Positions 10,205 to 16,684 are shown, counted from the first letter of the stretch. The stretch is DNA of 24,303 bases from JBBQBQ01 sp038317685 (GCA_038317685.1 JBBQBQ010000017.1:1-24303), one strand, 5' to 3'. A program made the numbers and translations. The notes: generated by a model not told the origin, from the letters alone.

Positions 10205-11686
10205 ATGAGTCTGCGCGTCTATAATACCCTGACCGGCCGCAAGGAGGAGTTCGTCCCTCTCGTCCCCGGCAAGGTCGGGATGTACGTCTGTGGTGTCACG
10301 GTTTACGACTATTGCCACATCGGCCACGCCCGCGCCAACCTGGTTTTCGACATCGTCTACCGGTACCTGCGTTACAGCGGCTTCGACGTGACCTACGTGC
10401 GCAACTACACCGACGTCGACGACAAGATCATCAAGCGCGCCAACGAGCGGGGGATCGACAGCGGGGAACTCGCAGCGGAGTTCATTCGCGCCTTCGATAT
10501 CGACATGGCGGCACTGGGTCTTTTGAAACCGACCTTCGAGCCGAAGGCGACCGAGTACATCCCGCAGATCATCGCCCTGACCGAGCGCCTCATCGACCGC
10601 GGCCTTGCTTACCCGGCGGCCGGCGACGTCTACTACAGCGTCGAGAAGTTTGCCAATTACCTCCAGCTCTCCAAGCGGACCATGGAGGAAATGCAGGCCG
10701 GCGCCCGCATCGCCCCCGGCGAGCAGAAGCAGCATCCCATGGATTTTGCCCTCTGGAAAGCGGCCAAGCCCGGCGAGCCGGCCTGGGACTCCCCTTGGGG
10801 GCCGGGACGCCCCGGTTGGCACATCGAGTGCTCGGCCATGAGTTCCACCCTCCTCGGCGAGACCTTCGACATCCACGGCGGGGGGCGCGACCTGATCTTT
10901 CCCCACCACGAGAACGAGATCGCCCAAAGCGAAGGAGCCTCGGGACAGCCCTTCGTGCGCTACTGGCTGCACAACGGCTTCGTCAATATCAACCAGGAGA
11001 AGATGAGCAAGTCCCTCGGCAACTTCTTCACCATTCGCGACATCCTTCAGAAGTACCATCCGGAGGTCCTGCGTTTCTTCATTCTCACCGCCCACTACCG
11101 CTCCCCGATCGACTTCTCCGACCAGAACCTGGAAGAGGCCAAGACCGGGCTGTCGCGCTGCTACGAAGCACTGTGTGCGGCGGAGCAGATGCTGGCCGGC
11201 CACCCGGCTCCGTCCCGGGCGGTCTGCCCGGAGATTTCGAGCGACGAACGGGAGGTCTACGATCTGGTGGAGGCATTGGATGACCGCTTCGCCGAGGCGA
11301 TGGACGACGACTTCAATACCGCCCTGGCCATCGGCCACCTCTTCGAGGGGGTGCGGGGGCTCAACCGGCTGGTCGCCAAGGGGCGCTTCGAGGAATGCCC
11401 GCTGTCGTTGACGGTCCTTCGGGAAGGGGTCCGGAAACTTCGGGCTCTCGGCAGCGTTCTGGGGCTCTTCGGATCCGATTCGGCGGCGTGGCTGGAAGGG
11501 CAGAAGGCGAGTGGCCTGGCGGCCGCCGGTCTCGACGCTGCGACCATCGAGGCCCTTATCGCCGAACGGCTGCAGGCCCGTCAGGAGAAGAACTTCAGCC
11601 GCGCCGACGCGATCCGCAAGGAGCTGGCCGAACAGGGGGTCGAACTCCTCGATTCCAAGGAGGGGACGAGCTGGAAGGTGAAGTAG
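10205..11686 (+). CDS. cysS: Cysteinyl-tRNA synthetase
   Basis: 493 aa class I synthetase that charges tRNA-Cys and is zinc dependent for cysteine discrimination. C29 in MYVCGVTVYD, HIGH at 38-41, the WHIECS cysteine C209, HGGGRDLIFPHHENE (zinc ligands H234 and E238) and KMSKS at 266-270 are all present. A C-terminal DALR-type helical anticodon domain follows, and the protein ends in KEGTSWKVK, near the family norm. ATG 10205 is preceded by AAGGAGAA. cysS is often next to ispDF, so the chemosensory operon appears to sit inside an otherwise housekeeping neighbourhood. A terminator-like hairpin lies ~90 nt downstream. Confidence 0.97.
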   Translation: MSLRVYNTLTGRKEEFVPLVPGKVGMYVCGVTVYDYCHIGHARANLVFDIVYRYLRYSGFDVTYVRNYTDVDDKIIKRANERGIDSGELAAEFIRAFDIDMAALGLLKPTFEPKATEYIPQIIALTERLIDRGLAYPAAGDVYYSVEKFANYLQLSKRTMEEMQAGARIAPGEQKQHPMDFALWKAAKPGEPAWDSPWGPGRPGWHIECSAMSSTLLGETFDIHGGGRDLIFPHHENEIAQSEGASGQPFVRYWLHNGFVNINQEKMSKSLGNFFTIRDILQKYHPEVLRFFILTAHYRSPIDFSDQNLEEAKTGLSRCYEALCAAEQMLAGHPAPSRAVCPEISSDEREVYDLVEALDDRFAEAMDDDFNTALAIGHLFEGVRGLNRLVAKGRFEECPLSLTVLREGVRKLRALGSVLGLFGSDSAAWLEGQKASGLAAAGLDAATIEALIAERLQARQEKNFSRADAIRKELAEQGVELLDSKEGTSWKVK

Positions 11687-11734
11687 CGGTCCAAACTGTT
11701 TGACTGTTGAATTAAATTTCGGAGGGAATATTTG

Positions 11735-11764
11735 ATGGCGGAAGTTTGGCAACTCTTGCTGTAA
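11735..11764 (+). other. Nine-codon ORF with strong ribosome site just before the terminator
   Basis: ATG 11735 starts MAEVWQLLL and ends at TAA, preceded by GGAGGG eight bases upstream. The cysS terminator hairpin begins 12 nt after its stop. It could be a leader peptide, a remnant of a lost gene start, or chance. No family is recognised. Confidence 0.25.
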
Positions 11765-11776
11765 AACTAAAACGAT

Positions 11777-11820
11777 AACCGCTCGATTCGGTAGTTTGCC
11801 GACGGGCGGTTTTGTCATTC
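11777..11820 (+). terminator. Probable rho-independent terminator after cysS
   Basis: Outer stem AACCGC (11777-11782) pairs with GCGGTT (11806-11811); an inner stem TCGG/CCGA (11788-11791 with 11799-11802) closes a seven-base loop. The outer stem runs into TTTTGTCATTC. The T-run is short, so strength is uncertain, but the position fits the end of the cysS transcript. Confidence 0.5.
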
Positions 11821-11842
11821 TTTGAGGTAGGACAACACGAAT

Positions 11843-11935
11843 ATGCCCCGTATCTTCGACAACATCTTTAATCAGTTACTTACAGCCTTGCGAGCTACCC
11901 TTGCAAATCTACCAAAACGCGAATTTCTACGTTAA
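11843..11935 (+). pseudogene. Remnant of a defence-type PLD/helicase gene start (30 codons)
   Basis: A 30-codon ORF starts MPRIFDNIFNQLLTALRATL and then ends quickly after PKREFLR. A GAGGTAGG ribosome site lies ~11 nt upstream. The first ~20 residues match my recollection of the conserved N-terminus of large helicase-related proteins carrying a phospholipase D-like domain (MPRIFDNI..LLPALR.TL, followed by a conserved GYFNLRGW segment), which occur in defence islands. The continuation expected in those proteins is absent, so this looks like a deletion stump. The base composition is more AT-rich than cysS or uvrB, as in the other remnants here. Identification is from memory; a tiny independent ORF is the alternative. 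Confidence 0.45.
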
Positions 11936-11959
11936 CTAATTCAAATTAGGGGGCACTGA

Positions 11960-12062
11960 ATGGCAGAAGGTAACAGGCTTGACCTCGAAAAATCATACGC
12001 TGCAATCATCGCTGCCGCACGAAAGCGCCAATTTCTGAGTTATGGAGAGTCAGTTGCATTTT
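11960..12062 (+). pseudogene. 5' stump of an mcrB-like restriction gene, interrupted by the insertion sequence
   Basis: ATG 11960 follows AGGGGG and encodes MAEGNRLDLEKSYAAIIAAA then RKRQFLSYGESVAF. This resembles the N-terminal domain I recall from AAA+ McrB-like (5-methylcytosine-specific restriction) proteins, typically DLE.SYAAIIAAAR followed by FISYG. Codon 34 abuts the left end of the ISL3 element; the frame then runs into IS sequence and stops at 12110. The 3' end of an mcrC-like gene lies directly on the other side of the element, which supports reading this as the other edge of a destroyed mcrBC operon. The remaining ATPase part is not in the window. Confidence 0.5.
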
Positions 12063-12115
12063 GTGTGGGTAATTCCGGGGGCTGTTTACTCGGCCCCTTC
12101 CACAAGATATAGTGC

Positions 12116-12144
12116 CCTCCAAAAAATCAGGGAGGCAGTTTTTT
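12116..12144 (+). promoter_or_regulatory. Hairpin covering the transposase ribosome site
   Basis: CCTCC (12116-12120) can pair with GGAGG (12131-12135), the Shine-Dalgarno of the transposase, across a ten-base loop. Six Ts (12139-12144) follow and run into the TTG start. Read-through RNA from outside would contain both arms and hide the ribosome site; a transcript starting inside the element downstream of 12116 would not. This is inference from base pairing only. Confidence 0.35.
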
Positions 12145-13384
12145 GAAATCGGAATCGCTCTTTACCGTTGCTCTTGGTCTGATGGCCCCGTGGCAGGTCC
12201 TTGATATCCAGTTCGACCCCAAGAAAGGACGAATCGACTTCAAGGTCGGCTTCACCCCGGGGGCGAAATTCTTTTGCCCGAGCTGTGACGAGTCAGCACA
12301 GGGGGTTCACGATACCCGCAGCCGGACATGGCGACATTTGAACTTCTTTCAGTACCAAGCCTTCCTTCACGCCGATCTTCCCCGGGTCCGGTGCTCCAAG
12401 TGCGGCAAAACCAAGCAAGTGACGCCGCCTTGGTCGCGACCCGGCAGTGGCTTCAGTCTCTTGATGGAGGCGCTACTGGTCGTCTTGGCCAAGCAAATGC
12501 CCGTCCGTGCGGTGGCCCAGCTTCTTGGCCTGGGCGACGGCCAGGTCTGGCGCGTTCTTGACCACTATGTGGAAGCGGCTCGGGCACAAGAGGACTTCGC
12601 CGGTGTCCAACGCGTCGGCCTGGACGAAACCGCCTCCCGGAGGGGCCACAACTACATCAGCCTCTTCCATGACCTGGTGGCTCGCCGGCTGCTGTTCGCC
12701 TGCGAGGGCCGCGAAAAGACCGTTGTCGAGGCGTTCGTCAAGGATCTCGAAGCCCACGGCGGCCAGTCCGGAAATGTTGATGCCGTCTGTATCGACATGT
12801 CGAAGAGCTACATTGCCGGCGTTGGCGAGTTTCTCCCGGATGCGGAGGTCACCTTCGACCCGTTCCACGTCGTCGCCATCGTCAACAAGGCCGTGGACCA
12901 TGTGCGCCGCCAGGAAGTCAAAGACGAACCATTGTTGAAGAAAACCCGTTACATATGGCTGCGCAACGAAAAGACTCGGACTGTTAAGCAGCAGGAAAAA
13001 TTCGACAGCTTGCCGAAAAGCCGACTTAAGACGGCCCGCACCTGGCAGATCAAGGTCTCCCTACAGGAGATCTACCAGGAGTGCAAAACGATCGCCGAAG
13101 CCGAACAAGCCCTGTCCAAGTGGTACAACTGGGCGATCCGCAGCCGACTGGAGCCGATCAAGGAGGCCGCTCGGACCATTCGACGCCATTGGAACGGCAT
13201 CTTGTCGTGGTTCGATGGCCACCTCAACAACGGCGGCGTCGAGAGCGCGAACTCGTTGATTCAGGCCGCGAAGGCCAGGGCGAAAGGCTACGGCACGGTC
13301 CGCCACCTGATTACCATGGCGTATCTGGTGGCGGCAAAACTGGCCCATCTGCCCGCATCGCCCTACACAAGATGTTGGGGTTGA
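12143..13384 (+). CDS. ISL3-family DDE transposase
   Basis: 413 aa and apparently intact. N-terminal zinc-ribbon with C45/C48 (CPSC) and C84/C87 (CSKC), a helix-turn-helix around 118-140 (PVRAVAQLLGL), and the DDE catalytic core: D161 in VGLDETASRRG, D218 in VCIDMSKSYI and E367 in NGGVESANSLIQ. The last motif with KARAKGYG is characteristic of ISL3. The TTG start at 12143, with AGGGAGG upstream, is chosen because the family N-terminus (LFTVALGLMAPWQV) begins before the first ATG at 12184. It cuts and moves its own element. It sits between two half-genes of a restriction operon. Confidence 0.93.
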   Translation: MKSESLFTVALGLMAPWQVLDIQFDPKKGRIDFKVGFTPGAKFFCPSCDESAQGVHDTRSRTWRHLNFFQYQAFLHADLPRVRCSKCGKTKQVTPPWSRPGSGFSLLMEALLVVLAKQMPVRAVAQLLGLGDGQVWRVLDHYVEAARAQEDFAGVQRVGLDETASRRGHNYISLFHDLVARRLLFACEGREKTVVEAFVKDLEAHGGQSGNVDAVCIDMSKSYIAGVGEFLPDAEVTFDPFHVVAIVNKAVDHVRRQEVKDEPLLKKTRYIWLRNEKTRTVKQQEKFDSLPKSRLKTARTWQIKVSLQEIYQECKTIAEAEQALSKWYNWAIRSRLEPIKEAARTIRRHWNGILSWFDGHLNNGGVESANSLIQAAKARAKGYGTVRHLITMAYLVAAKLAHLPASPYTRCWG

Positions 13385-13427
13385 GAAAGAACGGAAAACA
13401 GGTGGAACGAAGTAGTGTTACCCACAC

Positions 13428-13678
13428 GATCTGAAACTGTGCCAATTTATGCTTATCTGAGATCTCAGGAGGTCGCAGGTGACGAACTTTCCATCACAGC
13501 GGAGGGATGGCTCCTGTATCCCTCTGTCGGACAACCTGTTGACGAATATGTATTAATCCAAGGGCACAAGATCAGATTTGTCACTGTTGACTTGGCTGCT
13601 CCGTCACAGGACATTCTGACAAGATTGCGCAGTCTGCCCGATGACGGCCAGACGAATATCCGTAATCAATTAAGTTAA
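13428..13678 (+). pseudogene. 3' end of an mcrC-like restriction gene
   Basis: The open frame entering from the IS end encodes PIYAYLRSQE, then EGWLLYPSVGQ, IQGHKIRFVTVDL and a short tail, ending at TAA 13676. The order LYP.vG followed by IQGH.IR..TVDL is the C-terminal signature I recall for McrC, the nuclease partner of McrB (PD-(D/E)XK domain lies earlier and is missing). A GTG at 13415 in the IS end gives an apparent 87-codon ORF, but no ribosome site is evident and the catalytic part is absent, so it is a fragment and not a gene. Confidence 0.65.
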
Positions 13679-13744
13679 TCGATCCATATCACAGAGGCAC
13701 GACATGTCCTGTAATGGCAAAGAGGCAACCGCCGATGATTGAAG

Positions 13745-13827
13745 GCACCCCCCCCGCCTCCCCTTGACAGGGGAATCTAAAATCGTGCCCTTCTCCCTCC
13801 CCTGTTAAGAGGAGGGCCGGGGAGAGG
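13745..13827. repeat. REP-like imperfect inverted repeat
   Basis: CCTCCCCTTGACAGGGGA (13757-13774) is repeated in inverse as TCCCCTGTTAAGAGGAGG (13798-13815), 16 of 18 positions complementary, with a 23-base spacer. C-rich sequence before the left arm and GGCCGGGGAGAGG after the right arm extend partial pairing. The right flank supplies the GGAGAGG ribosome site of the next gene. It looks like a short interspersed palindromic element; no second copy was noticed in the window. Confidence 0.6.
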
Positions 13828-13831
13828 TATT

Positions 13832-14179
13832 ATGGAGACGCCGATGAATGACATCACCCTCACCCCCGAACAAGCCGCACCCCGCATCGCCAGCCTGCTG
13901 GCCGCCCATGCGAGCCGCACCCTCGAATTCAAACGCATGGGCGACAACAAGGTCGTGCGCAAGTTGCTGGAGGCAATCTGCGCCTTTGCCAACACCGAAG
14001 GGGGCGTGCTGGCCCTGGGGGTGGCGGACGAGAAGCAGGGCAAGGGCGCGGCGCGGCTCTTCGGCCTGACCGAAGCCGAATTCTCTTACATCCTCACGAC
14101 CTTCCCCCTGGTCAAGGTTCCGGTCAAAATCGCCGCGCAGAATGCCTATCGCGATGTCGAGAGAGGGTTGATCAAATGA
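13832..14179 (+). CDS. Small AlbA_2-domain protein, probably a deletion chimera with a restriction-enzyme tail
   Basis: 115 aa. Residues ~15-76 match the start of an AlbA_2 (Schlafen AlbA) nucleic-acid-binding domain: RTLEFKRMGDNK, LLEAICAFANTEGG and LALGVADEKQGKG. From about residue 77 the sequence changes to TEAEFSYILTTFPLV and AYRDVERGLIK. I recall that ending from the C-terminus of Eco57I/PglX-type restriction-methylase or helicase proteins, and it is not how AlbA proteins continue. It is therefore likely an in-frame fusion left by a deletion. ATG 13832 has GGAGAGG four bases upstream; ATG 13844 is an alternative. Its stop overlaps the next start (ATGA), so translation of the following AlbA/ATPase gene may be coupled to it. 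Whether it is functional is unknown. Confidence 0.6.
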   Translation: METPMNDITLTPEQAAPRIASLLAAHASRTLEFKRMGDNKVVRKLLEAICAFANTEGGVLALGVADEKQGKGAARLFGLTEAEFSYILTTFPLVKVPVKIAAQNAYRDVERGLIK

Positions 14180-15894
14180 CCCGCGAGGAGTTGCGACAAC
14201 TGGTGGCAGAAGTCCAGCGGCGGCAGTGCGAGCTGGAGAACGTGGAGGTGAAAGCGGCTCATGGTGGCACGCCCAAGCGGCTTTTCGCAACCCTCTCCGC
14301 CTTCGCCAACCGCCTCGGCGGTGGAGTGCTCCTCTTTGGTCTGGACGAATCCCGCGATTTTTCTCTGGTCGGTGTTGGCAACCCCCACCGCTTGCAGGAG
14401 GAGTTGACCCACGTTGCTTCGGCGGAGATGGAACCGGCTCTGCGCCCTGTCTTTACCGTTGACGAAATTGACGGGCAGACCGTGGTGGCGGCCGAGGTGG
14501 ATGAGGTCCAGGCGACGCAGAAGCCTTGCCACTATAAAACCGCCGGTGTGGCCAAGGGTGCCTATTTGCGAGTGGGGAACACCAACCGACAGATGACCGA
14601 CTACGAGGTCTTCGGCTACCTGAGCGGACGCGGCCAGCCAACCTGCGACGAAGAGATTGTTCCCGGCGCAACCTTGAACGACCTCGACGACGCCCTGCTG
14701 GACACCTACCTCGACAATCTCCGGCGGGCACGCCCCCGAGCCAGCTATCTGCGGGGTTCGCGGGAAGAGGCGCTAACCCGGCTGCGTGTGTTGATGCAAG
14801 ACGGCGAGGTGCTGCGACCGACCTTGGCGGGGCTGCTGACGTTCGGCAAATATCCGCAGGAGTTCTGCCCCCAGTTGATGATTACCTTCGTCCAGTACTT
14901 CGGGACAACGGAGGAGGAGAAAACGCCGCGTGGTGCGCGTTTTTTTGACAACCGCCGCTTCGAGGGACCGATCCCGGAAATGGTCGCCGAGGCGGAAACC
15001 TACATCCTGGGTGCGATGCGCAAGGCGTCGCTGATCGAAGGGATATTCCGCCGCGATATTCCCGAATATCCCCAGGAGGCCCTGCGCGAGGCGCTGGCTA
15101 ATACCATCGCTCACCGTGACTACAGCTCGTATGTGCGGGGGAGCTATATTCAGGTGAGGATGTTTGCCGACCGCTTGGAGATTCAGAGCCCCGGCGGCCT
15201 GTTCGGCAACGTGACTATCGAGAATCTGGAGGAGGAGCAGTCGACCCGCAACGCCCGCCTGATGCGGATGATGGAAGATATGCACGTGGTCGAGAACCGC
15301 GGCAGCGGCATCAAGGCCATGCTCCATGCTCTTCGTAATGCCAACCTGGAGCCGCCCCGCTTCGATGACCGTCGTTCCTCCTTCCTCGTCACTTTTCGCA
15401 ACCACTCCTTGTTGAGTCCCGACGCCATCACTTGGCTGAACCAGTTCGTCGGGGTGCCGCTCAACGACCGCCAACGGCTGGCTCTGGTCTATATGCGCCA
15501 ACGCGACCAGATCACCAATGCCGACTACCGACGGCTGAACCATGTCGATGCGTTAAGGGCAGGGCAGGAGTTGCGAGAATTAGCCCAGACCGGTCTGGTC
15601 AATCAGAACAGCTCGGGGCGCTGGACCCATTACACCCTCGAATATTCACTCACTGCTCCGGTTGAAGAGACTGCGGTTGAAATGCCCACGACTGACGAAG
15701 CGAAAATCATCACGTTTGTCCGGGAGAACAGATCTATCAACAATACCGAATGTCGGGTCTTGTTGGGTGTTAACCTGCGTCGGGCTACATATTTGCTCAA
15801 CAAATTGGTTGGAGAAGGATTCTTGCAGCGGGAGAAAGGAAAGCGTTGGGCGCGCTATTCCCTGGTCTATGCTGCCTTGGATGATAATCTGTAG
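14176..15894 (+). CDS. AlbA/Schlafen-type ATP-binding protein with two C-terminal winged helices
   Basis: 572 aa, apparently intact. Residues ~17-145 are an AlbA_2 domain (VEVKAAHG, LSAFANRLGGGVLLFG, GAYLRVGNTNRQM). Residues ~297-408 are a GHKL/HATPase-like module: EALREALANTIAHRDYS (301-317, N309 as Mg-ATP ligand) and ENRGSGIKAM (373-382). Two winged-helix segments follow (~428-490 and ~507-565). The family is annotated as ATP-binding or putative transcriptional regulator and is common in restriction and phage-defence islands; its biochemical role is not settled. It overlaps the upstream AlbA ORF by ATGA. A cluster of phased repeats begins 25 nt after its stop and could be a target for the winged helices; that link is inference. 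Confidence 0.85.
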   Translation: MTREELRQLVAEVQRRQCELENVEVKAAHGGTPKRLFATLSAFANRLGGGVLLFGLDESRDFSLVGVGNPHRLQEELTHVASAEMEPALRPVFTVDEIDGQTVVAAEVDEVQATQKPCHYKTAGVAKGAYLRVGNTNRQMTDYEVFGYLSGRGQPTCDEEIVPGATLNDLDDALLDTYLDNLRRARPRASYLRGSREEALTRLRVLMQDGEVLRPTLAGLLTFGKYPQEFCPQLMITFVQYFGTTEEEKTPRGARFFDNRRFEGPIPEMVAEAETYILGAMRKASLIEGIFRRDIPEYPQEALREALANTIAHRDYSSYVRGSYIQVRMFADRLEIQSPGGLFGNVTIENLEEEQSTRNARLMRMMEDMHVVENRGSGIKAMLHALRNANLEPPRFDDRRSSFLVTFRNHSLLSPDAITWLNQFVGVPLNDRQRLALVYMRQRDQITNADYRRLNHVDALRAGQELRELAQTGLVNQNSSGRWTHYTLEYSLTAPVEETAVEMPTTDEAKIITFVRENRSINNTECRVLLGVNLRRATYLLNKLVGEGFLQREKGKRWARYSLVYAALDDNL

Positions 15895-15919
15895 TCTGGA
15901 TGCCCCGCGCAAGGATGTT

Positions 15920-15965
15920 TATTGACAGTCTATCAACAATCTATTGACAATCATCGTCAATAGAC
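15920..15965. repeat. Three 11-bp phased direct repeats plus an inverted copy
   Basis: TATTGACAGTC (15920-15930), TATCAACAATC (15931-15941) and TATTGACAATC (15942-15952) follow without gap. A reverse-orientation copy GTCAATAGA lies at 15956-15964, giving a perfect 9-bp palindrome TCTATTGAC/GTCAATAGA (15940-15948 with 15956-15964). Eleven-base spacing puts each copy on about the same DNA face, as in operators or iterons. Units contain TTGACA, so a -35 box is also possible, but no convincing -10 was found. Confidence 0.6.
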
Positions 15966-16037
15966 TTGCGATAGAGTTAAGGAGATTGGCGACGCAGCGT
16001 GTAGCAAATTGCAGGTACATGAGATAACGGATTGCAG

Positions 16038-16065
16038 TTCATTATCTATCCCGCTGGATAATGAA
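16038..16065. repeat. Perfect 9-bp inverted repeat
   Basis: TTCATTATC (16038-16046) and GATAATGAA (16057-16065) are exact complements around a ten-base centre. There is no T-run after it, so it reads better as a protein-binding site or remnant than as a terminator. The whole 15895-16103 stretch is AT-rich and holds no gene that I can see. Confidence 0.5.
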
Positions 16066-16103
16066 ATTTAAAATCGCTAAAAGGCTAAATAAATCATCGA
16101 CAT

Positions 16104-16616
16104 GAGAAAACCGCAATTATCTTTTTGGCCTCTGGAGGGGGAGAGCAGGGCCTTGGTAACGCTGCCCTGCTTGATCAACCCCTGACCGCCTTCTTCTCCT
16201 CACGCCAATGTCCGGGCAGTGCGATCCGTGCGGCCATGAACTGAGCCGTCGAACAGGCGCGCGCTAAACATCCGGTGATCAGCGGTTTTCATTCCCCTCT
16301 CGAACAGTCAGTTCTCGAAGTGCTGCTAGCGGCGAATGCGCCGTGCGTGATCGTCATCGCCCGCAAGCTGGAAGAAGCGCAACTGCCGTCTGCATGGGTG
16401 CAGGCGCTGGAGCAGGGCACTGCCGCCATGGTCGGTATCGACTTCAAAAGACGCCGACTGATCGGCGAACTGGCGGCGCGGCGCAACGATTGGATTGTGC
16501 ATCGGTGTGAGCGCATTGTCGTGGCCCACACCAGCGAGGCCGGCCAATTAGGCAGGCAGGTTCTTCAGTGGCAAATGAGCGGCAGATCGATTCAACCCCT
16601 GACGGTCGGCGGCTAG
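16104..16616 (+). pseudogene. DprA/SLOG-like DNA-processing protein pseudogene (in-frame TGA)
   Basis: One frame gives a coherent protein broken by a single stop. Before the stop: AIIFLASGGGEQGLGN, LLDQPLTAFFSSRQCPG and AIRAAMN. TGA is at 16242-16244. After it: AVEQARAKHPVISGFHSPLE, VLEVLLAANAPCVIVIARKLE, then RRRLIGELAARRND and RIVVAHTSEAGQLGRQVLQW. This is the Rossmann-like DprA/SLOG fold as found in short DNA-processing-like proteins; GFHSPLE and the RRND/VVAH segments are its recognisable parts. I recall a tryptophan (TGG) where TGA now stands. No ATG/GTG/TTG lies in frame before TTG 16125; ATG 16102 is out of frame and would be restored by removing two bases. An internal GTG at 16275 could give 113 aa but has no clear ribosome site. 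Confidence 0.65.
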
Positions 16617-16684
16617 CGCGAATACGCCATGCCCGCGTTCCGATTTCGGCTTCTCATCTCCGACGGAGGTGCTTAAATTTTCCC

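Larger units (their letters stand above)
12063..13427 (+). mobile_element. ISL3-family insertion sequence
   Basis: About 1.37 kb with one transposase gene. The proposed ends are the only matched inverted pair outside the gene: GTGTGGGTAA at 12063-12072 and its exact complement TTACCCACAC at 13418-13427. Beyond these 10 bp the ends diverge. ISL3 elements normally make 8-bp target duplications; the flanks here (TGCATTTT on the left, GATCTGAA on the right) do not match, consistent with loss of one flank by deletion. Exact ends could be off by a few bases. Confidence 0.75.

Noticed and set aside
10148..11818. 556-codon minus-strand frame opposite cysS
   Set aside because: Covers cysS exactly in antisense; no domain and no plausible start signal.
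12055..13435. 8-bp target duplication at the ISL3 ends
   Set aside because: TGCATTTT and GATCTGAA do not match, nor do shifts of a few bases; absence is used as evidence for deletion.
15920..15965. Possible CRISPR-like array
   Set aside because: Units are only 11 bp and adjacent, with no spacers.
16568..16684. Upstream extension of uvrB (39 codons)
   Set aside because: UvrB proteins begin near MAKF; the extension overlaps the pseudogene and is unlike the family.
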